Positions 36,354 to 48,100 of a stretch of 64,000 bases of DNA are shown one piece after another. The stretch is from Gordionus sp. m RMFG-2023. Its lineage: Eukaryota; Nematomorpha; Gordioida; Chordodea; Parachordodidae. The position numbers and the translations under genes were made by a program. The notes beneath the pieces are model-generated. The model worked only from the letters and a program-made list of their open reading frames with translations. It was not told the DNA's origin and ran no database searches. The stretch's first letter is position 1. The number at the start of each line of letters is the position of its first letter. The stretch spans positions 35,574,508 through 35,638,507 of the forward strand of contig NC_088776.1 of assembly GCF_954871325.1 (NCBI RefSeq). Direction: 5' to 3'.

Positions 36354-36675
36354 GTATTAAAAAAATATATAAAAAAAATCATATAAAAAAAAATATCAAT
36401 CAAAAAAGTATATTTAAAAATTTATTAAAAAAATATATAAAAAAAACATATAAGAAAATAAAAAAAATTAGCGATCAAAAAGAAAAATATCAATCAAAAA
36501 ATATTGTAACAAATTAAAATATATTTAAAAAAAAATATCAATCAAAAAATATATTGTAACAAATTAAAATATATTTAAAAAATATATAAAATAAATTTAT
36601 AATAATAAATTAATATTAAATAATAATAAATAAATCTAAAATAAATAATAAATTTATTAATTTGTAAAATAGAAT
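36354..36675. repeat. AT-rich simple repeat, right half
   Basis: Words such as AAAAATATCAATCAAAAAAG and TTAAAAAAATATATAAAAAA match the tract at 7453-7761. This supports the view that 7762-36345 split a pre-existing simple repeat. Confidence 0.65.
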
Positions 36676-36832
36676 ACATTGCCTGATTTAACCAGGCAAT
36701 GTGCACATTGCCTGGTTATTTCGGCAATGTATACTTTGCCGAAATAACAAAATTACCCTGCCTACCACTACCTCACATTGCCGAAAAAATTCCGGCAATG
36801 TATATATTGCAGGAATTTTCACATTGCCGCTA
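36676..36832. repeat. hairpin cluster of ACATTGCC / GGCAATGT motifs
   Basis: Seven CATTGCC or GGCAATG words occur within about 155 bp in alternating orientation, forming several nested inverted repeats (for example GCCTGATTTAACCAGGC and TTATTTCGGCAA with TTTGCCGAAATAA). Such clusters could extrude as hairpins. It may be the end of a foldback element; no partner was seen. Confidence 0.6.
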
Positions 36833-36888
36833 ACATATATAACAATAAAATAAGATTTAAATGAATATCCTCTTCATCCACGTTTCCC

Positions 36889-37346
36889 TAACTTTCATAT
36901 AAAAACCTTTCATATAAAAAATTGCGACTGAGAATAATTGCCACTTTTTTATGATTGGTTGTGATAATTGCGACTTTATACCCATTGGTTATAAAAAATT
37001 AAACATATTTATAATATATATTTGAAAAATCGTGCTTTTTGGAAAGCCTCTATGGCCTAGTAGGCAAGAGCTTGGCTTACTTATCCCATGGTACCGGGTT
37101 CGAACCTCGGAAATGGTCATGTCTTTTTTTCTGTGGTTCCATCCTTGGGGGGATAATATATAGGAGGCCGGACTCGTCCACGTGATTCCATATTAATATA
37201 TTAAATAATAAGAGTTTTATTACATTTTAAAAAATTTTGGACGGTATTTAGCAAATTAGGTTGGTATTTAGAATATTTCCATACATTCACTCATTAACCA
37301 TATAAAGTCGCAATTATTTATGTGAAAGGTTTTTATATGAAAGTTA
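36889..37346. mobile_element. ~455-bp inverted-repeat element with TA ends
   Basis: TAACTTTCATATAAAAACCT at 36889 and its inverse ending at 37346 continue inward with CTTTCAYATAAAWAATTGCG for about 40 bp. Both ends start with TA, so the target duplication is probably TA, as for Tc1/mariner-type MITEs. There is no coding frame. A tRNA-like SINE head lies inside. Confidence 0.65.
37047..37190 (+). mobile_element. tRNA-derived SINE head
   Basis: A GCCTCTA start is followed by TGGCCTAGTAGG, a good A box of the RNA polymerase III promoter, and 50 bp on by GGGTTCGAACCTC, a good B box. A 3' acceptor-stem partner for GCCTCTA is missing, so this is not a working tRNA gene. A less AT-rich body (GGAGGCCGGACTCGTCCACG) follows before the sequence becomes AT-rich again. 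Confidence 0.65.
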
Positions 37347-37368
37347 TACCAACCCTTCATCCACCCCC

Positions 37369-37810
37369 CAGACCAAGTCATACCCATCAAGACCAAGAAT
37401 GACTGTTTTCAGTCATAAGAAATTTAAATTAGCTTTTATTTGACACCCATATCTATTTTTATGTTTATAAAAATATTCCTGACCCCCCAAGACCTAGACC
37501 CACCCGCTTAAAGTGATTATTATTATTACAATAAAAAAATATTTTAATTACCTTTTATTTGATACCCATATCAAAAAAAACTTATTTTTTACCCCCCCCT
37601 ATCTTCACCCCCCCCCCCCGATCAAGTCTTACCCAACAAGACCAAGAATGAATGCTTAGAATCAAAAGATATTTTAATTGTCCTTTTTTTGATACCCATA
37701 TCAAAAAAACTATTTTTTAACCCCACCCCCCTCTATCCGCCCCCCCCTCCAAGACCAAGTCATAACCCATCAAGACCAAGAATGAATGCTTTCAGTCAAA
37801 ACCCTATGTG
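37369..37810 (+). repeat. ~130-bp tandem repeat with poly-C patches
   Basis: Four imperfect copies, at about 37369, 37491, 37620 and 37751, carry AGACCAAGTCATACCCATCA, AAGACCAAGAATGA and TTTGATACCCATATCAAAAA with variable C runs. No frame. Confidence 0.6.
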
Positions 37811-38034
37811 AGACATAACCTATTTCATAAAAACAACATTGGAAATTAATAAATAACAATAAAATTAAAAAAAAATAAAACTAAACGCGCGTAAAACGTT
37901 TTTAAAAATATCATTCCTCTTTATCACGGTTCAAACGTGATAATACCGTATAGTTCTTTATCCTTTAAAAAATTGAAATTTTAAAGGGATCCCTTTAAAT
38001 CCCGTGAAGATCGCGGATAGTCATGATCCCTTTA

Positions 38035-39985
38035 AAAATTACGACACTGAGAACCGGAACCCTTCGAACCTTCAATATTTTTCTAGACCCAAACCTCAAC
38101 CCCTTTTTTAAATTTAGGGTTAAGGTTCATGTAATTGGAAATTTAGTTTAGATCATTTAATTTAAATTTAAATAATTTATTAAAATATCAAAATTTGTAG
38201 ATGAAAATTAAGAATTTATTAGCGGAATAATTTAATGATAAGGGAGATTCAGAATGTAGAATATGTGGTGTAGTATTATCTGGGAGTCAATAGCAATTTA
38301 GAAAAACGCATTAAGAGAAATCACTTCAAACAATTTGAAGGAAATATTCATATTATGATCTCAAAAGAAGATCTGACAAATACTTTAGTTGAGATGATGA
38401 CTGTTAATGGCTGCCCTTTTTCATGAAGACTCGGGGTTTAAATAAATATTGACCCTTTACTAAAAAAAATCATTTTAAAATTAGAGACTTCATTATAGAT
38501 GAGTCTATAAAAATAATGAGAAAAATTTTAAAAAAAACAAAAGGGAATTAGTTTGTTTACTGGGAATCAATATTTAGTATGATTGAAGTAAGATTATTGT
38601 ATTAAGAAATTTGCCAATTAAAGAAATAGCTACGAGATATAATATAAAAAATAATGATTTTAAAGACACTGAATAAATTCGAGATTCCAGTAAACAATCT
38701 GAACAAAAATCGATAATAATGAAAATTTAATCAAATCTATAAGATTATTAAATGGATCTGTGGAAGGATAGAATTGAGATGATATAAATAAAAAAATGGC
38801 AGATCTAGATTAAATGTTCAAAGATTTAACTCCAAATATTTATAACTGCAGCACACAATACTGTTAGCTATTAATGATACTTTAAAGGCAAATTATGCGA
38901 AATCGATTATTGATCAAGCAAGGCAAGTGATAAAATTTTTAAAAGCCTAACGATTTTAGAATCTTAAAATCACTGAAAAATCTATGGCAATAATTGATTG
39001 CACAACAAGATGGTCACCGGCTAACGATATGCTAGATCAATTGTTTAAATTGAAAGATTTTTGCATGGAATTTGTTACAATATCGGAGTTATTCAATAGG
39101 AAACAGAATGGGATTCGATAGCTAATACAACTGAAGTTATGAAATCACATAAGGTGACTACCTTGAGACTATAATCGGGACAAATGTGGCTTTCTGATTT
39201 TTATGGCATTTGGATAAAATGCTGTTTGGAATTGGAAAAAACAGGCATTGATCCAATGAAATATTAGGGCATATGAGAATTAGAAAGGAAACTTATTTAA
39301 ATAATAATATTCTTTATGCCTCACTATATTTAGACTCCAGGATCAAATCCTATTAACCATTTATCAGGAAGAGAGTAAAGCTCATTTAACGGAATTATAG
39401 GAAATCATAAATCACATTATTTTACAATAATTTTGAAAATTAAAACAGCATCAAAATGAATCCAATTAGCTCGTTATTGGAAATATTTTAACATATTTAA
39501 AGAATTAATGAGGATTCAAATATTTTATTCTTTGAAGAGAATAGTTCTTTATTCAGAATTACACACCTTGGCGAAAATTGTTCTAGGTGACTCAGTAACA
39601 TAAGCACATTATATATATTATGATCAACTTAATTAATTACTAGATTATCGTTGAATTAAAATATATTATGTCGGACTTACATGGAAGTTTCAATGACTAT
39701 ATTATATTTTATAAGATATTATGATAATTCGCCTAAATAAAAATTTTAAAATAGAAATATAATATTTTTTAAATTGTATTGTAGTATTATATTATATATT
39801 TTATAATTATGATGATAAATTATTTTTATGGTCAATCAATAATACCACATGTAATAAATTTTTTTAAAAACATGATATTTCTGTTAATTTAACTAAATTT
39901 TATAAATCATTATTTTTATGATCTCCGAACCCTGAACCCGAAAGGGATTTTTCACTGAACCATTTTTTAGAAGGAGGGTTTACAA
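38035..39985 (+). pseudogene. decayed hAT transposon
   Basis: Several separated frames show hAT features in order. A BED-finger-like DSECRICGVVLSGS lies near 38250, TRWSPANDML followed by QLFKLKDFC near 39005-39065, and ALYLDSRIK near 39325. Many stops and shifts separate them. The flanks carry GAACCGGAACCCTTCGAACC and CCGAACCCTGAACCCGAAAG, resembling hAT subterminal repeats, but the exact ends and target duplication are not resolved. The edges given are approximate. Confidence 0.6.
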
Positions 39986-42900
39986 CCCTTGTTCAGAATA
40001 CTTTCCCTATGAATTTCAGACAATTTTCCTTATAACTTTTGAGTCATTTATAATTTATTTAAAATATGTTATGGAAAAATAATATAAAATATTAAGCTCA
40101 AAAGTTCATGCAAAATTTCCTAAAAATTAGAGAGTTGATTTTTTAAACATACTGGAATACACTTCTAATGAAATCAGAATTCTAAGACGCTAACATTATA
40201 AAAATCGACATTAATATTTTAAATTATTGATGAATTTAAATAACATGATATGGGTCCTGTTTTCTAATTATTGTTCTACCCGCTATTTGATTTACATTTT
40301 TTACTAGGATTTGTTTATTACTATTAAAAAAAATGAATACATTAGAGGATAAGATTAAATAAGTATTTATATAAAGGTTCTAATGGTTGATACTTAAAAA
40401 TAAGGTGCTTGTTTACTCGTCGCATGTGACATGTTTCCATAGCTAAGTAGAAATTCATGCAAGTCATCACATATTTTGAACTACCTAAACGTCTGGAAAA
40501 ATCGTTCTATCTCCCCACAGAAAGTATATGACATGGCTACGTTGTGACATGATTTATTAACCTATAATTACAAACTCTTTTAAAATCTATTATCAAGAAT
40601 AGATTTTCACTGTCGCTCACTACTCACCAATGTGTATGAAAGTAGAAGTTTCAAAAGCTTTACTACTTCCATACAATTGTTAATATTTATTTTATACACC
40701 TCTGGCCATTTACTGTAACTTTTAATAATTTATAAATATTATTCTCCATGCTTGTCAAAATCAAAATAAATTTGCGACGATCAGGCTTGTTGGCACTAGG
40801 CCTGTTTACTGGAATTAGATGAGGGTTACATTTTTGATATAGGGATTTTTTTTTAAACGTAAACATCAATCTCATCATTGTCAGGCCACCAAACATGTTA
40901 CTACATCAATGTTCTAATTTTTGTAATTCCTGGATGTCTTATAAAGATTTTGGAATCCTTTCCCGAAACTCCCCAATAAACAGCCCTTCTAATGTTAGTT
41001 CATATTTTTTTTCCAAAGAACAGTTTTAGGTTATTCTATAGCGACATATTAAATCGTATACTTTTTCTTTAGAGTTCAGTGGGTTGGATTCAAAATAAAA
41101 TGTTCACCCTAACTTTGCTATCTGCCAGGCCTTAAGTTTTGATAATTAAATACAACTATTAATTAATATTATCTTAAATCCTGTTAGGCAATGTAGACAA
41201 AACTTTTTACTCTAGGGGTGGTCATTTTTTTTTCAAAATGGCATATTATGAATATATTAAGCAAAATTTAACTTACGTACATAGTAACTATTTAATACTA
41301 ATTTTGAGGCATTTCTTTATAGAAAATATATAAAAGTGAACATGTAATTAAAATATTTTACGATACTATTTAACGAATATTATAAAATCATCGAATTCAA
41401 GACCTTGTGCAATTTATTTCTTACATGCTAATATTATTAGTTTGTTTAAGTCATTCTTAAAGTTTGCCCTTTTGTGTTATAAAAAAACAACAGAATTAAG
41501 CTTGATTCTATTCATGTCCATCAAGCTGAATATAACTTTTAGGGGTTAAATTTAAACGAGAAGAATAATTCACCAATTTAATTTTTGGCAGGTTGTAGTG
41601 ACTTGTGGGCACAAGGAAACTATTCATGCTTAAACGCTTATGAACATCAAGATGATCGAGAAAATATCCATACCCAATTAATAAAAATTTTGATTAGGGA
41701 GGGATTTGGCTATATTAATTTTTAATTTCTTTAGCATTATGATGTAGAGATGAGCACCTGGAAAAATATGCTTAATCATTAACCGAAACGGGAAATATAA
41801 TCAGCACCCAATAAAACTCGTGAAGTTGTTGATAAATAATCTAAAAAGGGGTAATATTCTTTTAAACGTGACAATATTTAATTCTAATTTCTTAGATTAT
41901 AACTAAAATGACTTTCATCATGTTCTTGAAGTGGCAGCAAGAACCCAACACATAGTATTATTATGGTAAACATTATCTTAACATATTCCTTTTATTCAGG
42001 AATCATTGATCTAGTAAACGGGATGCTATTTTCTTCAATTATTTCTTCTCGCAATGTGATTATAAGTGCACGCAAAGACTATTATTGTTTTTTTGTTAGA
42101 TTAATATTTTATAAAAATTCTTTACTTAAGCTAAATAATATAGCATGTCTTATATCTTGTACATTACTATATTTAATCTTAGCAAGGCACTTGCATCAAC
42201 TTGTTCGGAAGCAATTACTGTTTTTTTTTCAGTCCATCACCACGGATAAATAGTTAATAAAGATTTGATGGTCCTGAAGTTTTGTGTCTAAATTTTAATT
42301 TATTTAGAGAAATTAAAATGCGTTGATTTTATTTTAAATTTAGCTCCCACAATTGATTTAATTTTTGTAAATTAAATAAGGGAAATTTTTTTTCTAATTT
42401 CTAAAAAGATGAGGTGCTTGCAAAAATTTTGAAAATCGCCAAATTAAAAATATATTTTTAAAAATTTTGAAAGAACTCTCCAAGACCTAACTCGAGCTCT
42501 TAATATCTATCCCCTAGTGGTGCCACAGGTTATCTATTAAAGATCTATTTATTAACCTTGACTCTTCATAATAATTCTTGAAAAAATGTAAGAAAAATTA
42601 AATAACTAACACAATTTAAGATTTAAATAATAGTGTTAAAATTATGTTAAGGTATAGGATATCGGGGATAATATGAGACTGAGGTTCTTGCCAGCCTTGG
42701 TTTTCTTTTAGATTACTCAACTCTAATGGTTAATTTTAACCAAATATGTATAACTACATTATGCATAAGCGTCTATAGTTTTCTTTATATCGGATCACAT
42801 ATTTTTATTATGATTAAACTCTCAAAAGAAATTTTTTTTAAATGCTGCAAATTTATAAAAAATAAAAATATATAAAGGCTTTAATATCCAAAATCTTATA

Positions 42901-45168
42901 TAAAAGATTAAACCCTATTCTATATAAAATTATTCTTTACTTGTACTAAAATATGTTTAAACTACTATAAAATGAATTTTAAGATATTGAGGGTCTGGGG
43001 CTTTTTCAGAGGTTCATATGAGATTTTTGAGTATTTTTAAAAATTTATTCTTATGGTAAGACATTATATTAGAAAAAAGAAACTACAAACAAATAATTAA
43101 ATAATTAATATATTATTTAATGTTATATTATTTAATGAAAATCCGTCCTTGCTAGCCGTTATGGAGAAAACAAACTTAGGTCATGCAACCGTTAAAAAGA
43201 TATAAATCAATAATAAAACAACAAGATTTTAAATTATATACATTACGGTGAATATTCCAGAGCAAGCTATATTTTATAATTATCGAATAAATGCATCTAA
43301 GATCTTTATGGGTCTTTGTCCCACGAAAATACTCTTTTTGGACATATGGATTTTATTGCAACTTTAATTCATTCTTTGTTTAAATTGTCAATAATTTTTT
43401 ATAATTATTTATATTATGACTTATTATCAGTAAGTAGTTACAATAATATAATATATCATTTTTATATTTAAAATAATAAATATTTTGCAGCTCAAAAGCG
43501 CCTTAGCTTATCCCTTTTCATATATTTTTTTCGGAAAAATTAATGCTGTTAAAAAGGTATAAAAAAAATTATTTTTATGTATATAGCATAAAATTAAATA
43601 AGTGTAATAAAAGGAGATATTATTTATTCAATAATATAATTTTATTTTATTGACCTTTGCATTTTAGATCTAGCCTGCTCCCCTATCTCCCTTATCCAAA
43701 ATAGTCATGAATTTATTGATAGAGGGCGAGATGAGAATATTAAAGATTTCCAATAAAGGCTGCGAACCCCACCCCCTCAATAAGTAGGAAATTATTGATT
43801 GTATTATCTAAAAAATACAAACTGTATTATTCTATTTTTATTTTCTTTATTATTTCTTAATCCCTATTTTTATTCTTGGCTCTTTCTTAATTTCTACTGG
43901 TTAATTTTTTTTGTTTATATAAGTCATAGCTTATTTGTAAATTGTAAGTTTGTTAAACGAAAGAAAGAAAGAAACCTGGAGATTTTGCTCATAGATGGCA
44001 GAAAATTTGGTAATCTATTATCGAAATCTCGAGTATTAGGTAATTATTTAGGCTGAAATCTTGAAAGTTATTTAAAAAATCGGCGAAATCGGGTATTTTA
44101 TCTCAGAAATATAAAGTCTTTGGTTGAATCCGAGACCTCGTTTTTTAAAAAAGAATTTTAATTTGAAACGCTTTAGCAACCATCTAGGATTGGACTCGAT
44201 TGGGTCTAAATTATAATTAGGAGATGTAGTTTCCTTGTAACGCGTTTATTTTAAAATTATATAACGCATTTTGCATTATTCATATTATGTAACAATGTAG
44301 CAGCTACTTATAGACTAGGAGACATAGTTTATATGCAATGACTTTCCTAGCAACATCCTGAAACACATTTTATGTACCGCATTATGTGTAAGGATGTAAC
44401 AACTACTTTACGGCTATTGTACAGTAATATTTAAAAAATTAAAATTGGTGAATTTAAATAAAATATGTTAATGTGCATGTATTTTTAGTAAATTTTTAAT
44501 ATAATTATTCTATATCTCTTTGAAATCAAAGCAAATTATATTTTAATAAAATAAATTAGATTATTCATATTTGATTTTAAAATAAAATTTTATTTTTATA
44601 ATTCCATGTATGCCCTTGATTTATTTGAAATTTTAATCATAATATATAAAAAATCTTTATATAAAAAACATATACACAACGCATGAAATACTCCTTTAAA
44701 TTTTAAATATTTTTTTGGAAAAGACCTTTATTTATTATATATTTATTCATAATTTAAAAAAAATAATTAATATGAGATATAATCGCAAATATTGAATATG
44801 TATAAGATTCTAAAATTAATTTGTATTATTGTTGATTAAATGCAAAATTTGGGTAAACATTTCTCAGAAAAATTTGCGATTTAAAATAATTATGTTTTAT
44901 CATAATTATGAAAAAAAAGAGTTTTAAAAATAAGTTTACCCCCTTCCCCCCCCCTTCCTTTAAATAATCAATTATTCATTTTATAAATAAAAACCTTAAA
45001 TAAATATTGAAATGAGATAATAATAAGATTATGAAATAATTAAATATATAAAAGGTATTAGTATAAAAAATTTATCATTTTTAAAGTCAAAACTATGAAT
45101 TTTTAATAATATAACATTTTTCACAAAAAAATAAAAAATTAATCATTCATTTTTTTGGATAAAATAAC
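39986..45168. other. long AT-rich stretch without a recognised gene
   Basis: Frames at 40896-40687, 41963-42253 and 43799-44056 are dominated by AT-rich codons and match no family. A short patch at about 42480-42535 (AACTCGAGCTCTTAATATCT followed by CCCCTAGTGGTGCCACAG) is the inverse of the hAT-like end near 4603, so it is probably the right end of a related element. A C-rich run lies near 44940-44960. Regulatory sequence of the peroxidase gene would be expected upstream of 45169, but no specific site is recognisable. Confidence 0.5.
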
Positions 45169-48100
45169 ATGAGATTCATTCAGTTAACTTATGAAAGAAA
45201 TTCAAACTATCTTTCTGCAATAATAAAACAGTTATTATTGGTCATAACCATTCATCACTTTTTATTGATATTTAATCAAAAATATTTTGCATACGGTCAA
45301 TTAGAAACAATTTTCGATTTTTTAGATTTCAATGAAAATGATTTTAGTTCTTTGAGAAGAGTTATAAACGTTGATGATAGAGAATTACTGCTTTCTAGAA
45401 GGGATATCAACAGAGTCATTGATAATTCCATGCGAAGAGTAGAGGAAATGGCCAGAAGAGAGCTCAGAGCAGTTTTATTGATAAGTAATAATCAAATTTT
45501 TGATATTATATTGTAATAAACATATATAACTTATTATCATTTAATGATAAGTATTTATATACTATGATACCTTTGGATAAAAAAACATTAAACTTTTGAA
45601 TTTTATAAAATATTTGTTCCTTGTTTCTCTGTTATAGAAAATCCAAACTCCGAGGGACCACAGTTTATCGAGAACATGAAAATAAAAATGGGATTTGTGT
45701 CCACGATGGCTGCAGATAGTCTCAAAAACTTAATGCAGTAAGTTAAATTACTTATTTTAGGGGGTCTCTAAGTCCGGCAGATCCTGCGATTCAGATAGAC
45801 CATTATATATGAGAAATTAGGGGCTTAATTTCACAATTCTATCAGTCGTTCCTAATGTATGTTTTTTTATCTTTATAATTTTATTATTGCTAACAACTTT
45901 GGATGCCCCATGTTTAGAGAAATTCAAACGCCTCAAGGCTTACGTTTTTGGGCTATTCTATTTGTTTATTTATTATTTTAGACAACACGGGGAAACTGAT
46001 AAATATAGAATAGCGAAATATTTGCATAATTTGGACCTTAACTTTACAGTTATGGAGAGCGAATGTCCATATCATTATGACCAACGTAGAAGTGGTAGAT
46101 TGTGTAGATACGATAATCCTTATAGGGAAATTGATGGGTTTTGCAACAATATAAAATACCCTTATAGAGGTACATCTCATTATCCGGCTCAAAGATTTAT
46201 TCCAGCTGACTATGGAGATGGTATAGTAAATAAAGAATATTCTTATATTACTAGTGATCTATTAATTAAAGTACATGTATTTGCCTTGTACGTCAGTCGT
46301 ATTTTTTTTATTCTTGCGCTTGTTTGTAATAGGTTTGAATGAGCCCAGGAGATCGGTAAGAGGTGAGGAATTGCCAAATGCTAGAATTATCAGTAATTCC
46401 GTTTTGCCATATACAACTAAGGAGCACTCTACTGTGACCAATATGATGATGGTTTTTGGGCAATTGATGGATCATGAATTTGCATTTGCTTCTAGTCCCA
46501 CAGGTATCGTAATATTATTATAAATATCTCCATAATCTACTTTTTATCAGGATTTATGTTTGGAAAATTAAAATGTTGCGATCCTGAAAACGCAATTCAT
46601 CCTTTGTGTATGAACATGAATTTTCCCCAAAATGATGAATTCTTTAGTCGGTATCGGATAACGTGCATGGAAATAGTTAGAAGTTTACCAGCTATAGACA
46701 TTGACTGTAGATTCGGTTTTTAATTTCCTTCGACATTTCAAATAATTATGAACTACATTAGGTCCTAGGAATCAAAATAATGAAGTCACTTCTTATATTG
46801 ACGCATCCCCAATATATGGATCTACCCCAGAGGTGGGTAATAGACTTAGGGCTTTTTCCAGAGGTGAAATTTATTAATAATAAGAATGGGACATATTTCA
46901 ACAAATAATCTTTAAATAGGCGAATTAAAAATTCAACCAAATCCCTTAAACCCAAGATTAAAACCATTAATGCCTATATCTAATATATCAAGTTCGATGC
47001 AATGCGAGATTAGATCAGGACCGTTCAAATGTTTTTCTGCAGGTTATTGTAATGTGTAGTATACAATTAATTTTTACATTTTTATCTATTATTAAAATTT
47101 TAAGATGATATTGTATTATTAAGCATAAAGTAAGGACGTTTTACAATTAACGTAACAATTATGTTATTCTTCTTGATTAAAAATAAAATAAAGGTGAGCC
47201 ATATACTATTTTAAATTTAATGTTTTTGTATTTTACAAAGGAGATACAAGAGCTAATGAAAATTCTTTATTGATTGTTATCCACACCTTGTTCGTACGAG
47301 AACATAATCGTATTGCACAAGGTTTGCAAAAGGTTAATCCTCGATGGGAGGATGAAAGATTGTAAGATCATAATATTTTATATGATATTTACTAGAGATC
47401 CAAACCGAAACGAATATCAGTTCAGCTCAGGTTCAGGTTCGGATAAAAATAACGGTTCAAGGTTCAGGTTCGGTTTGTAAAAAATAAAAATATCAGTTCG
47501 AACCTCTAAAAACCTGTTTAAACACTCGAATTAAGTATAGGGAAAACCTTCATTTTTTATTAATTGCACATTATAAAATAATATTAATTTATAAATATAA
47601 CAAATAAATATCAATGATTAATTTTAATATGAACAATTTAACTTTATTTTCTTAAATTTTTTTTATTAAACCGCACAATTAAAATATTTTCAAAATTCAT
47701 CTCACTCAAATTACATCTATAAGGAGATAATATAAATTTAATTGTTGAAAAATATCTTTCCACACTTGGGTAGCCGCCATTGCTAGTATGATATCAGATT
47801 TGATGTGTCATTTATAATACTATATGTTAATAATTTATATATTGGATTTAATTTTTCTTTAGGCATTATAATTTATAAGCTTAAAATATTTAAAAAATGT
47901 TGTAAAATCGCAATATACTAAAGTTTATAAAAATGATGACTGACACTTATCAGTCAAATGTGATTAATAATAATCTTTAAAGCAATTCGAATATAATTAA
48001 AAATTTTGCAGTATATGGGAGACTGGGGTTAGTCGAACCAATTTTTACAAAATTGGCTATAGCTCTTGTTGCATAGATAATATAAAAAATAATATATGAT

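Noticed and set aside
36676-36832. CRISPR array
   Set aside because: The repeated words alternate in orientation, spacers vary widely, and the genome is eukaryotic.
37047-37120. Functional tRNA gene
   Set aside because: A and B boxes are present, but there is no 3' partner for the acceptor stem and no convincing anticodon arm, so a SINE head fits better.
43799-44056. 85-codon hydrophobic frame as a membrane protein
   Set aside because: Phe/Leu/Tyr-rich translation is expected by chance in T-rich DNA; no conserved motif or exon structure.
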